NCBI GenBank assembly: GCA_002314055.1
Contig: DCBP01000081.1
Location: 7,886 to 39,009 of the forward strand
Reading direction: 5' to 3'
Source: Prevotella sp. UBA1104
GTDB lineage: Bacteria > Bacteroidota > Bacteroidia > Bacteroidales > Bacteroidaceae
DNA: 31,124 bases
Below are positions 7,113 through 16,363 of the stretch, one piece after another. Made by a program: the position numbers and the translations under genes. Position 1 is the first letter of the stretch; each line of letters starts with the position of its first letter. The notes beneath the pieces are model-generated. The model did not search any database. It worked only from the letters and a program-made list of their open reading frames with translations, and was not told where the DNA came from.

Positions 7113-8996
7113 ATGGAACCTTTAAAGCATGAGTGTGGAGTGGCGATGGTGAGACTGCTTAAGCCACTTGAATATTATCAGCAGAAGTATGGCACTTGGA
7201 TGTATGGTCTCAATAAGTTGTATCTCATGATGGAGAAACAACATAACAGAGGACAGGAAGGTGCTGGTATGGCATGTGTCAACCTTGAGGCAAAACCTGG
7301 CAGGGAATATATGTTCAGGGAACGTGCCGAGGGATCTAATGCCATAACGGAAATCTTTGGCAGAGTTCACAAAAAATTCGGAGAGCTCGAAGAAGGAAAA
7401 TTGGCTGATGTTGATTTTGCTCGTGAAAATCTTCCGTTTGCCGGTGAACTGTATATGGGACACCTCCGCTATTCTACAACGGGAAAGAAAGGATTGGAAT
7501 ATGTTCATCCTTTCCTGAGAAGGAATAACTGGAGAGCAAAAAACCTTTGTCTTTGCGGTAACTTCAATATGACGAATATTGATGAGATATTCGAGAAACT
7601 CGTGGATATGGGACAGTCGCCGCGCATCTATAGCGACAGCTATATCACTCTTGAATATATGGGGCACCGTCTCGACCGCGAAGTGGAGAGAAATTTCGTT
7701 GAGGCGAAGAAAAAGGGACTTTCCGGTCGTGAAATTACAAACTATATCGATAATAATGTGGAGATGGGCAATGTGCTCAAAACTACAATGCCTGATTTCG
7801 ACGGCGGTTATGTGATGTGTGGTCTTACAGGTAGTGGAGAGATGTTCTCCATGCGTGACCCTTGGGGAATACGTCCGGCTTTCTTCTATAAGAACGACGA
7901 GATTATTGCCGTGGCAAGCGAACGACCGGTTCTGCAGACCACATTCGAATTGAATTGCGATGATATCGAAGAACTGAAGCCTGGATATGCTTTGATTGTA
8001 AGCAAGAACGGTGGCGTTTCGATTGAGAAAATCCTTGACCAGCGTGGCGACAGCAAATGCTCGTTCGAAAGGATATATTTCAGTAGAGGTTCTGATACAG
8101 ATATATACAAGGAGCGAAAAAAACTTGGTGAACAGCTGACAGACTCAATATTGAAAGCTGTAGGTTATGACACGGAGCATACAGTATTCTCTTTTATACC
8201 TAATACGGCAGAAGTAGCATTCTATGGTATGCTGGGTGGTTTTAAACGCTATCTTAACGAGCAGAAAATAGAGCGCATACAAAGTCTTGACCATAAGCCG
8301 ACAACCGAAGAACTGAGAGAAATCCTTCATCAGTATGTGAGAAGTGAGAAGGTTGCATGGAAAGACATTAAGTTGCGTACGTTCATCACGGAGGGTAACT
8401 CCCGCAAGGATCTTGCATCTCATGTATATGATGTTACATACGGTTCTCTCGAGCCATACGTGGACAATCTCGTAATTATAGACGACAGTATCGTTAGAGG
8501 TACGACGCTTAAGGAGAGCATCTTGAAAATCCTCGACAGCTTGCACCCAAAGAAGATTGTTGTCGTGAGCAGTTCTCCACAAATTCGTTATCCTGACTAT
8601 TATGGTATCGATATGCCGAGCCTTGAAGAATTCTGCGTGTTCCGTGCTACTGTAGAACTGCTTAAAGAACGTGGAATGCAGAATGTTATCGACGAGACAT
8701 ACAATAATTGTAAAGTAGAGTTGAACAAGGAAAAAAGTGAGATGCAGAATGCCGTGAGAGCTATTTATAAGCCTTTTACCATAGACGAGATAAACAGAAA
8801 AATCGTGGAAATGCTTCGTCCCGAAGGTATGAAGACACCGGTGGAACTCGTATATCAGTCTATAGAAGGACTGCATACTGCAATTCCGAACCACAAAGGT
8901 GACTGGTATTTCACAGGAAACTATCCTACACCAGGGGGTACAAAACTCGTAAACCAGGCTTTCGTAAAATATTACGAGACAAAGTATAGAAAGTAA
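7113..8996 (+). CDS. PurF-like amidophosphoribosyltransferase, long Bacteroidota form
   Basis: This 627-residue protein combines a class II glutamine amidotransferase domain with a phosphoribosyltransferase domain. MEPLKHECGV suggests a seven-residue propeptide removed to expose Cys8. NRGQEGAG (45-52), GHLRYSTTG (116-124) and GNFNMTN (149-155) are amidotransferase landmarks. The PRPP loop VIIDDSIVRGTT is at 454-465, followed by SSSPQIRYPDYYGID. It is well over 100 residues longer than ordinary PurF, and the usual VPDSG segment reads IPNTAE here. PurF would make phosphoribosylamine from PRPP and glutamine, the first step of purine synthesis. The divergence leaves it open whether this is the main PurF or a paralogue with another role. 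It precedes carA by 57 bases. Confidence 0.85.
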   Translation: MEPLKHECGVAMVRLLKPLEYYQQKYGTWMYGLNKLYLMMEKQHNRGQEGAGMACVNLEAKPGREYMFRERAEGSNAITEIFGRVHKKFGELEEGKLADVDFARENLPFAGELYMGHLRYSTTGKKGLEYVHPFLRRNNWRAKNLCLCGNFNMTNIDEIFEKLVDMGQSPRIYSDSYITLEYMGHRLDREVERNFVEAKKKGLSGREITNYIDNNVEMGNVLKTTMPDFDGGYVMCGLTGSGEMFSMRDPWGIRPAFFYKNDEIIAVASERPVLQTTFELNCDDIEELKPGYALIVSKNGGVSIEKILDQRGDSKCSFERIYFSRGSDTDIYKERKKLGEQLTDSILKAVGYDTEHTVFSFIPNTAEVAFYGMLGGFKRYLNEQKIERIQSLDHKPTTEELREILHQYVRSEKVAWKDIKLRTFITEGNSRKDLASHVYDVTYGSLEPYVDNLVIIDDSIVRGTTLKESILKILDSLHPKKIVVVSSSPQIRYPDYYGIDMPSLEEFCVFRATVELLKERGMQNVIDETYNNCKVELNKEKSEMQNAVRAIYKPFTIDEINRKIVEMLRPEGMKTPVELVYQSIEGLHTAIPNHKGDWYFTGNYPTPGGTKLVNQAFVKYYETKYRK

Positions 8997-9053
8997 AAAC
9001 ATAACAACCATATAAAAAAAGAAACCGCAAGGTTATAAAAACATAAAGAATTA

Positions 9054-10133
9054 ATGAGAAACGTAACTTTAGTCTTAGAGGATGGAACAAAGTTTCATGG
9101 CAAGTCATTTGGCTATGATCAGCCAGTGGCAGGTGAGGTAGTGTTCAACACTGCCATGATGGGCTATCCGGAGAGTCTTACTGACCCGTCGTATGCCGGT
9201 CAGCTCATGACTCTCACTTATCCGCTTGTTGGCAATTATGGTGTGCCGCCATTTACTGTAGAGGAAAACGGCATCGCCACATTTATGGAGAGTGATAAAA
9301 TCTATGCCTCGGCAATAATTGTTGCCGACTACAGCGAGCAGTATAGCCACTGGAATGCCGTAGAGTCGCTTGCCGACTGGCTCAAGCGTGAGCATGTGCC
9401 GGGCATTACAGGTATTGACACTCGCGAACTGACTAAAGTGTTGCGCGAGCATGGTGTAATGATGGGCAAGATTATCTTTGATGATGAGCCTGACAATATT
9501 CCTACTGCCGAATACGAAGGAGTGAATTTTGTAGATAAGGTAAGCTGTAAGGAGATTATCCGCTACAATGAGGGTGCTGGAAAGAAGGTCGTTCTCGTAG
9601 ACTGCGGCGTCAAGAACAACATCATCCGCTGTCTTATCAATCGCGGCGTGGAAGTAATCCGTGTACCATGGAACTATGACTATACAGACATGGAGTTTGA
9701 TGGCTTGTTCCTCGCCAACGGTCCTGGTGACCCAGATATGTGTGAGGAGGCTGTCAATATAATCAAGAAGCAGATGGAGCGTAGCGATAAGCCGATTTGC
9801 GGTATCTGTATGGGTAACCAACTTCTTGCGAAGGCTGCCGGTGCTACAATATACAAATTGAAATATGGTCACCGCTCTCATAATCAGCCTGTGCGTATGG
9901 TAGGTACAAACAAATGTTTCGTTACAAGCCAGAACCATGGCTATGCTGTAGATGCAAAAACTCTCGGCAGCGATTGGGAAGAACTGTTCGTAAACATGAA
10001 CGACGGCAGTAACGAGGGTATCCGCCATAAGGAGAAGCCTTGGTTCTCAAGCCAGTTCCATCCAGAGGCTTGTTCCGGACCGGTAGATACGGAGTTTATG
10101 TTTGATAAATTCGTTGAAAGTTTAAATAAATAA
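9054..10133 (+). CDS. carA: Carbamoyl phosphate synthase small (glutaminase) subunit
   Basis: CarA releases ammonia from glutamine and channels it to CarB for carbamoyl phosphate, the precursor of pyrimidines and arginine. The 359-residue protein has the CPSase small-chain domain at about 1-140 and a class I glutamine amidotransferase domain after that. The triad is visible: Cys252 in CGICMGNQ, and His336 and Glu338 in QFHPEACSGP. The spacing to carB is 111 bases, with a small hairpin in it. No pyrimidine or arginine attenuator is recognisable upstream. With glmS and the PurF-like gene it forms a run of three glutamine-using enzymes. Confidence 0.97.
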   Translation: MRNVTLVLEDGTKFHGKSFGYDQPVAGEVVFNTAMMGYPESLTDPSYAGQLMTLTYPLVGNYGVPPFTVEENGIATFMESDKIYASAIIVADYSEQYSHWNAVESLADWLKREHVPGITGIDTRELTKVLREHGVMMGKIIFDDEPDNIPTAEYEGVNFVDKVSCKEIIRYNEGAGKKVVLVDCGVKNNIIRCLINRGVEVIRVPWNYDYTDMEFDGLFLANGPGDPDMCEEAVNIIKKQMERSDKPICGICMGNQLLAKAAGATIYKLKYGHRSHNQPVRMVGTNKCFVTSQNHGYAVDAKTLGSDWEELFVNMNDGSNEGIRHKEKPWFSSQFHPEACSGPVDTEFMFDKFVESLNK

Positions 10134-10148
10134 TGCCTCACGCCAGAC

Positions 10149-10166
10149 CTCTCCTCACAAGGAGGG
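10149..10166. repeat. Small hairpin in the carA-carB spacer
   Basis: CCTCTCCT (10149-10155 paired region) and AGGAGGG (10160-10166) form a 7-bp stem, with one G-T pair, around CACA. The C/T-rich then G/A-rich sequence differs from the AT-rich remainder of the 111-base spacer. It could be an mRNA element tuning carB expression or a remnant of a short dispersed palindrome. GTTTAAT (10181-10187) and ATTAAAC (10208-10214) form a second, weaker inverted repeat. Confidence 0.4.
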
Positions 10167-10244
10167 AAGTGGTATGCAATGTTTAATATAAAAAGACAAT
10201 AGTCAAAATTAAACATTAATCATTTAACAATTAAGATAAGAAAA

Positions 10245-13200
10245 ATGAAAGACGAAAATATAAAGAAAGTTCTGTTGTTAGGTTCTGGAGCCTTGAAAAT
10301 CGGTGAGGCGGGAGAATTTGACTATTCTGGTTCGCAGGCTCTGAAAGCCCTTCGCGAAGAAGGAGTACAGACGGTTCTCATAAATCCTAATATCGCAACG
10401 GTGCAGACTTCCGAAGGTGTTGCCGATCAGATATATTTCCTTCCTGTACAGCCGTATTTTGTAGAGCGTGTCATAGAGAAGGAACGTCCAGACGGTATTC
10501 TCCTCTCATTCGGTGGACAGACTGCCCTAAACTGTGGTGTGGAACTGTATAAGAGTGGAGTGCTTGAGAAATATAATGTAAAGGTGCTTGGCACTCCTGT
10601 ACAGGCAATCATGGATACAGAAGACCGTGAACTCTTTGTTGAAAAGCTCGATGAGATTGACGTTAAGACAATAAAGAGCGAGGCTTGCGAAAATATAGAA
10701 CAGGCTCGTAAGGCTGCCGCAGACCTCGGATATCCGGTTATCATACGTGCTGCGTATGCACTTGGCGGACTTGGCTCGGGTTTTGCTGATAATGAAGAGG
10801 AACTCAACAAACTTGCAGAGAAGGCATTCTCGTTCTCACCTCAGGTTCTTGTAGAGAAGAGTTTGAAGGGATGGAAGGAGATTGAATATGAGGTAGTTCG
10901 CGACCGCTACGACAACTGTATCACGGTCTGCAACATGGAGAACTTCGACCCGCTCGGCATACATACCGGAGAGAGTATCGTTATCGCTCCATCTCAGACA
11001 TTGACAAACTCTGAATATCATAAGTTGCGTGCCCTGGCAATAAAGATTATCCGTCATATCGGTATTGTTGGTGAGTGTAATGTGCAGTATGCATTCGACC
11101 CTAAGAGTGAAGATTATCGCGTTATCGAGGTTAATGCACGATTGAGCCGTTCGTCAGCTCTTGCATCAAAGGCTACTGGATATCCATTGGCTTTTGTAGC
11201 AGCAAAACTTGGTATGGGATATGGCTTGTTTGAGCTGAAGAACTCTGTAACAAAAACTACCAGTGCATTCTTCGAACCGGCACTCGACTATGTTGTCTGC
11301 AAGATACCACGCTGGGACCTGAGCAAGTTCCGTGGAGTAGACAAGGAACTCGGTTCTTCAATGAAGTCTGTCGGCGAGGTTATGGCTATCGGACGAAACT
11401 TTGAGGAGGCTATCCAGAAGGGACTCCGCATGATTGGTCAGGGTATGCACGGTTTTGTTGAGAACAAGGAACTGAAGATTGACGATATTGATGCAGCCTT
11501 GAAAGAGCCGACCGACAAACGTGTGTTCGTCATATCAAAGGCTATGCACAAAGGATATAGCGTTGATGATATCCATGAGCTGACGAAAATCGACAAGTGG
11601 TTCCTGGAGAAGCTGAAGCATATTATCGACATTGATGAGGCGATGAAGAAATGCAACATCAATACTCTCGACAAGGATCTTCTGCGTACTGCAAAGGTTT
11701 ATGGCTTTACTGACTTCCAGATTGCACGTGCTGTTGGGCTGGAGCAGGAACTCCATAGTATGGCAAAAGCAGGACTCGTTGTCCGTCAGTTGCGTAAGAA
11801 TTATGGAATCTTGCCTGTCGTAAAGCAGATTGATACTCTTGCTGCCGAATATCCGGCACAGACCAACTACCTGTATGTTACGTATGCAGGAGTTAAGAGC
11901 GACATTACTTTCGAGAATGACCATCGCAGTATTATCGTACTTGGTTCCGGTGCTTATCGCATTGGTTCTTCGGTTGAGTTCGACTGGTGTGGCGTGCAGG
12001 CTCTCAATACTATTCGCCGGGAGGGTTACCGTAGCGTGATGATAAACTATAACCCGGAGACTGTATCTACCGATTATGATATGTGCGACCGCCTGTATTT
12101 CGATGAACTTACATTTGAGCGTGTCATGGATATCATCGACCTTGAACAGCCACATGGCGTGATTGTCTCTACCGGCGGACAGATTCCGAACAACCTTGCT
12201 ATGCGTCTTGACGAGCAGCACGTCAATATTCTTGGAACAAAGGCACAGGATATTGATAATGCTGAAGACCGTGCGAAGTTCTCTCAGATGCTTACGAACA
12301 ACGGCATAAATCAGCCGGAATGGAGTGCGCTGACGAGTATGGAGGATATCGACAAGTTTATCGAGCGAGTTGGCTTCCCTGTACTTGTACGTCCAAGTTA
12401 TGTACTTTCAGGTGCTGCAATGAATGTATGTTCAAACGAGGATGAGTTGAAGAGATTCCTTCAGCTTGCAGCAAATGTCAGCGAGGATCATCCTGTTGTT
12501 GTAAGCAAGTTTATTGAGCATGCCAAGGAAATCGAGATGGATGCCGTGGCTAAGGATGGCGAGGTTATTGCCTATGCAATTTCCGAGCATATCGAATTTG
12601 CCGGAGTTCACTCTGGTGATGCTACAATCCAGTTCCCGCCACAGAAACTGTATGTTGAGACCGTGCGCCGTGTAAAGAGGGTAGGACGTCAGATTGCCAA
12701 GGAGCTGCATATCAACGGACCGTTTAACATTCAGTTTATGGCTCGCGACAACGATATCCTTGTTATCGAGTGTAACCTCCGTGCCAGTCGTTCGTTCCCG
12801 TTTGTCAGCAAGGTGCTTAAGATAAATCTCATTGAACTTGCAACTCGAGTTATGCTCGGTCTGCCTGTAGAGAAGCCGAACAAGAATCTCTTCGACCTTG
12901 ACTATGTTGGTATCAAGGCTTCACAGTTCTCGTTCAACCGTCTGCAGAAGGCTGACCCAGTACTCGGTGTAGACATGAGCTCAACTGGTGAGGTGGGATG
13001 TATCGGTAATGACACAAGTTGCGCATTGCTTAAGAGTATGCTTTCTGTAGGACAGCGTATTCCTGAGAAGAATATCCTTCTTTCAACAGGTGGCGCAAAG
13101 CAGAAAGCAGATATGCTTGATGCTGCCCAGATGCTTGTGAAACACGGATACAAACTTTATGCAACAGGTGGAACAAGCAAGTATCTTACTGAAAACGGTA

Positions 13201-13475
13201 TTGAGAATACACGTGTGTTGTGGCCTTCTGAGGAAGCTGAAGGCGGAGCGCCGAAAGCTCTTGAGATGCTCCACAATCATGAGATAGACATGGTTGTGAA
13301 TATACCTAAAGACTTGACGAGTTCTGAGCTTTCTAATGGCTACAAGATTCGTCGTGCTGCAATCGACCTTAATGTTCCGTTGATCACCAACAGTCGTTTG
13401 GCAAGTGCCTTTATCTATGCTTTCTGCACGGTGAAACTTGAGGATATCGAAATCAAGGCTTGGGGAGAGTATTAA
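10245..13475 (+). CDS. carB: Carbamoyl phosphate synthase large subunit
   Basis: CarB makes carbamoyl phosphate from bicarbonate, ammonia supplied by CarA, and two ATP. The 1076-residue length is standard (E. coli has 1073). The two homologous halves are visible from their repeated openings: VLLLGSGALKIGEAGEFDYS near residue 9 and IIVLGSGAYRIGSSVEFDW near residue 563. Each leads an ATP-grasp carboxylate-amine ligase unit. The C-terminal MGS-like allosteric domain starts near 945 (LLSTGGAKQKAD) and includes LYATGGTSKYL. It is the last gene of the rightward run and is closed by the strong terminator at 13555-13587. Confidence 0.98.
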   Translation: MKDENIKKVLLLGSGALKIGEAGEFDYSGSQALKALREEGVQTVLINPNIATVQTSEGVADQIYFLPVQPYFVERVIEKERPDGILLSFGGQTALNCGVELYKSGVLEKYNVKVLGTPVQAIMDTEDRELFVEKLDEIDVKTIKSEACENIEQARKAAADLGYPVIIRAAYALGGLGSGFADNEEELNKLAEKAFSFSPQVLVEKSLKGWKEIEYEVVRDRYDNCITVCNMENFDPLGIHTGESIVIAPSQTLTNSEYHKLRALAIKIIRHIGIVGECNVQYAFDPKSEDYRVIEVNARLSRSSALASKATGYPLAFVAAKLGMGYGLFELKNSVTKTTSAFFEPALDYVVCKIPRWDLSKFRGVDKELGSSMKSVGEVMAIGRNFEEAIQKGLRMIGQGMHGFVENKELKIDDIDAALKEPTDKRVFVISKAMHKGYSVDDIHELTKIDKWFLEKLKHIIDIDEAMKKCNINTLDKDLLRTAKVYGFTDFQIARAVGLEQELHSMAKAGLVVRQLRKNYGILPVVKQIDTLAAEYPAQTNYLYVTYAGVKSDITFENDHRSIIVLGSGAYRIGSSVEFDWCGVQALNTIRREGYRSVMINYNPETVSTDYDMCDRLYFDELTFERVMDIIDLEQPHGVIVSTGGQIPNNLAMRLDEQHVNILGTKAQDIDNAEDRAKFSQMLTNNGINQPEWSALTSMEDIDKFIERVGFPVLVRPSYVLSGAAMNVCSNEDELKRFLQLAANVSEDHPVVVSKFIEHAKEIEMDAVAKDGEVIAYAISEHIEFAGVHSGDATIQFPPQKLYVETVRRVKRVGRQIAKELHINGPFNIQFMARDNDILVIECNLRASRSFPFVSKVLKINLIELATRVMLGLPVEKPNKNLFDLDYVGIKASQFSFNRLQKADPVLGVDMSSTGEVGCIGNDTSCALLKSMLSVGQRIPEKNILLSTGGAKQKADMLDAAQMLVKHGYKLYATGGTSKYLTENGIENTRVLWPSEEAEGGAPKALEMLHNHEIDMVVNIPKDLTSSELSNGYKIRRAAIDLNVPLITNSRLASAFIYAFCTVKLEDIEIKAWGEY

Positions 13476-13554
13476 TAGAACTTAAATGATTAACAAAATA
13501 ATAAGATGATGTCTGAAAGCTTAGGTCTGCAAGGCTAAATCTTTATTTATGTAT

Positions 13555-13587
13555 AAAGCCTCGTCTGCAAGTGCAGTGCGAGGCTTT
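13555..13587 (+). terminator. Strong rho-independent terminator after carB
   Basis: AAAGCCTCG (13555-13563) pairs with CGAGGCTTT (13579-13587), and an inner CTGC/GCAG stem (13565-13568 with 13573-13576) closes on AAGT. TTTTCTTTG follows. It sits 79 bases past the carB stop. Confidence 0.9.
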
Positions 13588-13651
13588 TCTTTGTGTTTAA
13601 AGTTTACGGCAATGCCGACATACATATTCCGATAGAATATTATAAACATAA

Positions 13652-13688
13652 AAAAGCATAGCTTTGCAGTAAGGAAAGCTATGCTTTT
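13652..13688 (-). terminator. Terminator of the M6 protease transcript (possibly bidirectional)
   Basis: AAAAGCATAGCTTT (13652-13665) pairs perfectly with AAAGCTATGCTTTT (13675-13688) around a 9-base loop. The stem is flanked by A runs on the left, read as T on the minus strand, and by T on the right. It lies 28 bases beyond the stop of the minus-strand metalloprotease gene. With 13555-13587 it insulates the two converging transcripts. Confidence 0.88.
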
Positions 13689-13716
13689 ATAATTGGTTAT
13701 TATAATTCGTTGTTAT

Positions 13717-16311
13717 TTATTTTGTCATAACAACTGAGGTTTTTGCATTTCTTAAAATGTATGTGCCATTTGCTATCGGGGCTTTCACAAACTCTTCGTA
13801 TGTCATGTTTCCAACAAATATGCCAGATAAGGAGTATACATCTATGCGAGAGTCATTTGCTATTTCAATATCCTTGATACATGATGGAGTACCGACAGTA
13901 ACATCTATCCATGAAGTCCAAGGCGATACGACATTTCCCTTTACAGCTTGAACGCGCCATTGATAGTTGGCTGCTTCGAGACCGGTAAATGTATATGAGT
14001 TTTCTGTAATGCCATTCTTTGTTTCCGGAGCCTTCATTCCGAGTAATAACTTTGGAGCATTTTCAGTGTCATTGAAATCTTCATCAGAAAATTCTCCGTC
14101 GTAAATGCCAACATACTCTACATAGCAACGTTTCTTAGGAGCAATCTTTACCTTATAATCATTTTCTGTAGAATTTTCGATTGTTACAGTTTTCATCTTT
14201 CCGTCGGCAGTAACTTCTGTAGATGCTACCGTTTGTCCTTGAGTATCAAGCAGAGCCACCGTGACTTTGTCATCATCAGTACCGTATTTCAAAGTCTGTA
14301 TTCTTACTGTAGCGCAAGCCGTAGAGAGATCAGAAATTGTTGGTGATACGAGATATCCCGGAACTTTACTACTACCGAGTTTAGCTTTTCCGGAAGACTC
14401 ATAAACTTTCAATCCAGTCCATCCCATATTTTTCATCTTGCTGTCGAGTTTCGATGAGATATCGCTATTGCTGTCGCCAGTAAGCCCATTGCCCCATGTG
14501 GAAAGGTCTTCAATAACCTTTGCGGCCTCGTCGACAGAAGGTTTATCCGTCTTTTTCCTCAGTTGCAGATTATATGAATCAGCACCATCCGTTGCAGTCC
14601 ATTGCGCCGTGAAAGAATTGTCTGTTACATCAGTCGTCTTTAAATCCGTAGGTGTATCAATCGTTTCGCCTCCCATAAAGGTAAAAGAAATTTGTCCTTC
14701 GTCTTCAGTTATTTCCGTAACAGGTTTCCCAAGGAATTTTCTGCCGTCAGTATTTGCATTGAACAAGGTAGCAGCAGGCGTAGATACATCAGTAAGCGAA
14801 GTGTTGCGACTCGTTCCTGGATATGTATCTCCGTCTTCAGTATTATCCGTCAGCTTGTTATCGGCAGGAACGATGGAAAACCTTTGGTGGCTTGGAGTAT
14901 CGTTAACACCATTATTATCCCATACAGATTTGTTGTAATCCATATGAATGACGAGCATGCCATGAGCCGGCAGTTCAGAGTCAGTACCCCTAAGCTGTCG
15001 ATTCTCGAGCAAATAATATTCAGTCGGCATCTTGTCATTATATATAATATAAGCCTCAGGTGATTCAGAAAGAGGTTTCAGACCTTTCACGTAGCAAGCA
15101 GATTTCAGTTCCGTAGGTTGCATCCATCCGCTCACCCATTTCTCGTAAGTATTGTAGCCAACAGGTTTGTATCCGTCTCCACCGTAAGAGCCTGCGTCCA
15201 TCACATCCCAACTGCCCATGCCGAAGCCGCCGGAGTAGTCGGTATCATAGATGTCAGGCAGTCCGAGACAATGGCTGAACTCATGACACGCTGTTCCGAT
15301 GCCGTCCATTTCAGTCCCCGTATATCCGTAAAGTTCCGATGAGCAACCGTAAGTGTTAATTTTTACTCCGTCGAGACTGAGCGAATAGCCGGCCGACGTC
15401 AGGTCCCATTCGTGTTGCCAGATGGTTTCAGGATAGATATCGTATGCCGAAGCCTCGCCGTATCCGGCATAGATGAGGTAAACCTGGTCCACCTCTCCGT
15501 CGCCGTCCCAGTCGTAGTCGGCAAAGTTTACCTGTGAATCAACCAGTTTGCACGCCTCATATACCATTCCGGCAGGATCCTTGTCGTTGCCGCTATAGTC
15601 GTTGCCGCCGTATTCCGCCATATTTTTAGATACAGTAACAGGTCCGGCAACATCAAACTCGAGGTCAAACAGTCCGTAGCTCTGAGCTTTGAAATAGTCA
15701 TGAACCGACCCGGAGTTTCTGTTTTTTGAGTATCCCTCCTGATTAAAATAGTTGTTCCATTCCTCCTGGGTGTGCGTAGTCTGCATCTTCTTGTCCTTGA
15801 AGTTCACGAGGATAACAAGTCCCTTGCGTTTTCCCGTAACTCCGATACCTTCGCCGCCCCACGGTCCAGCCATGTCCTTCTTCATGATATCAGGTCTGCC
15901 TTTAGAGTCAACGGCCCCGCGTTTCATCAGTCGTGCCATTCTTGATGCATTGCGATTGATAGCCTTATTCTTGCCAAGCGAACGAACGGCATCAGCCTGT
16001 TCAGTGTAGTTTTTTAGGAAAGCGAGTTCCTTGTCGTTTCTTGTTGTAGCATCATGAGCGATTTGGTTTGACGCTATCAGTTTTTTATCTTTGTTGAGAA
16101 CAGCATAGTAATAACTACCGTCAGTGTTTTTTACAAGTGGCAAACCATCAGTGGTGCAGGTGAAATGAAAGTTTTCGTCGCCCCTTACCATGACAGTAAG
16201 AGATGTACCGTCAGATTGTTTAACTTGCCATTTCCTTGGTTTTGCAGGAACAGCACAAATGGATATGGCAAATGATATAGCTGCTGCAAAAATGAGAATC
16301 CGTTTTTTCAT
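13717..16311 (-). CDS. Secreted M6-family metalloprotease with T9SS sorting domain
   Basis: This 864-residue protein has a signal peptide (MKKRILIFAAAISFAISICA, cleavage near 20-23). An M6 (immune inhibitor A-like) catalytic region spans about 155-400. The zinc site HEFSHCLGLPD is at 343-353: His343, His347 and Asp353 as ligands, Glu344 as base. DYDWDGDGEVD near 265-275 looks like a calcium-binding loop. A fibronectin III-like domain begins near 553 and appears to resume near 768 after a roughly 150-residue insertion. The last 50 or so residues (IDVYSLSGIFVG to ANGTYILRN) resemble a T9SS type A sorting domain, which implies export to the surface or medium. It lies 52 bases after the fucosidase gene, likely in the same transcript. 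Target proteins are unknown. Confidence 0.9.
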   Translation of the reverse strand: MKKRILIFAAAISFAISICAVPAKPRKWQVKQSDGTSLTVMVRGDENFHFTCTTDGLPLVKNTDGSYYYAVLNKDKKLIASNQIAHDATTRNDKELAFLKNYTEQADAVRSLGKNKAINRNASRMARLMKRGAVDSKGRPDIMKKDMAGPWGGEGIGVTGKRKGLVILVNFKDKKMQTTHTQEEWNNYFNQEGYSKNRNSGSVHDYFKAQSYGLFDLEFDVAGPVTVSKNMAEYGGNDYSGNDKDPAGMVYEACKLVDSQVNFADYDWDGDGEVDQVYLIYAGYGEASAYDIYPETIWQHEWDLTSAGYSLSLDGVKINTYGCSSELYGYTGTEMDGIGTACHEFSHCLGLPDIYDTDYSGGFGMGSWDVMDAGSYGGDGYKPVGYNTYEKWVSGWMQPTELKSACYVKGLKPLSESPEAYIIYNDKMPTEYYLLENRQLRGTDSELPAHGMLVIHMDYNKSVWDNNGVNDTPSHQRFSIVPADNKLTDNTEDGDTYPGTSRNTSLTDVSTPAATLFNANTDGRKFLGKPVTEITEDEGQISFTFMGGETIDTPTDLKTTDVTDNSFTAQWTATDGADSYNLQLRKKTDKPSVDEAAKVIEDLSTWGNGLTGDSNSDISSKLDSKMKNMGWTGLKVYESSGKAKLGSSKVPGYLVSPTISDLSTACATVRIQTLKYGTDDDKVTVALLDTQGQTVASTEVTADGKMKTVTIENSTENDYKVKIAPKKRCYVEYVGIYDGEFSDEDFNDTENAPKLLLGMKAPETKNGITENSYTFTGLEAANYQWRVQAVKGNVVSPWTSWIDVTVGTPSCIKDIEIANDSRIDVYSLSGIFVGNMTYEEFVKAPIANGTYILRNAKTSVVMTK

Positions 16312-16363
16312 ATAAAAAAGTTTTTGTAAGATATAGATAGAATATTAGAATCTTTTATTCAAA

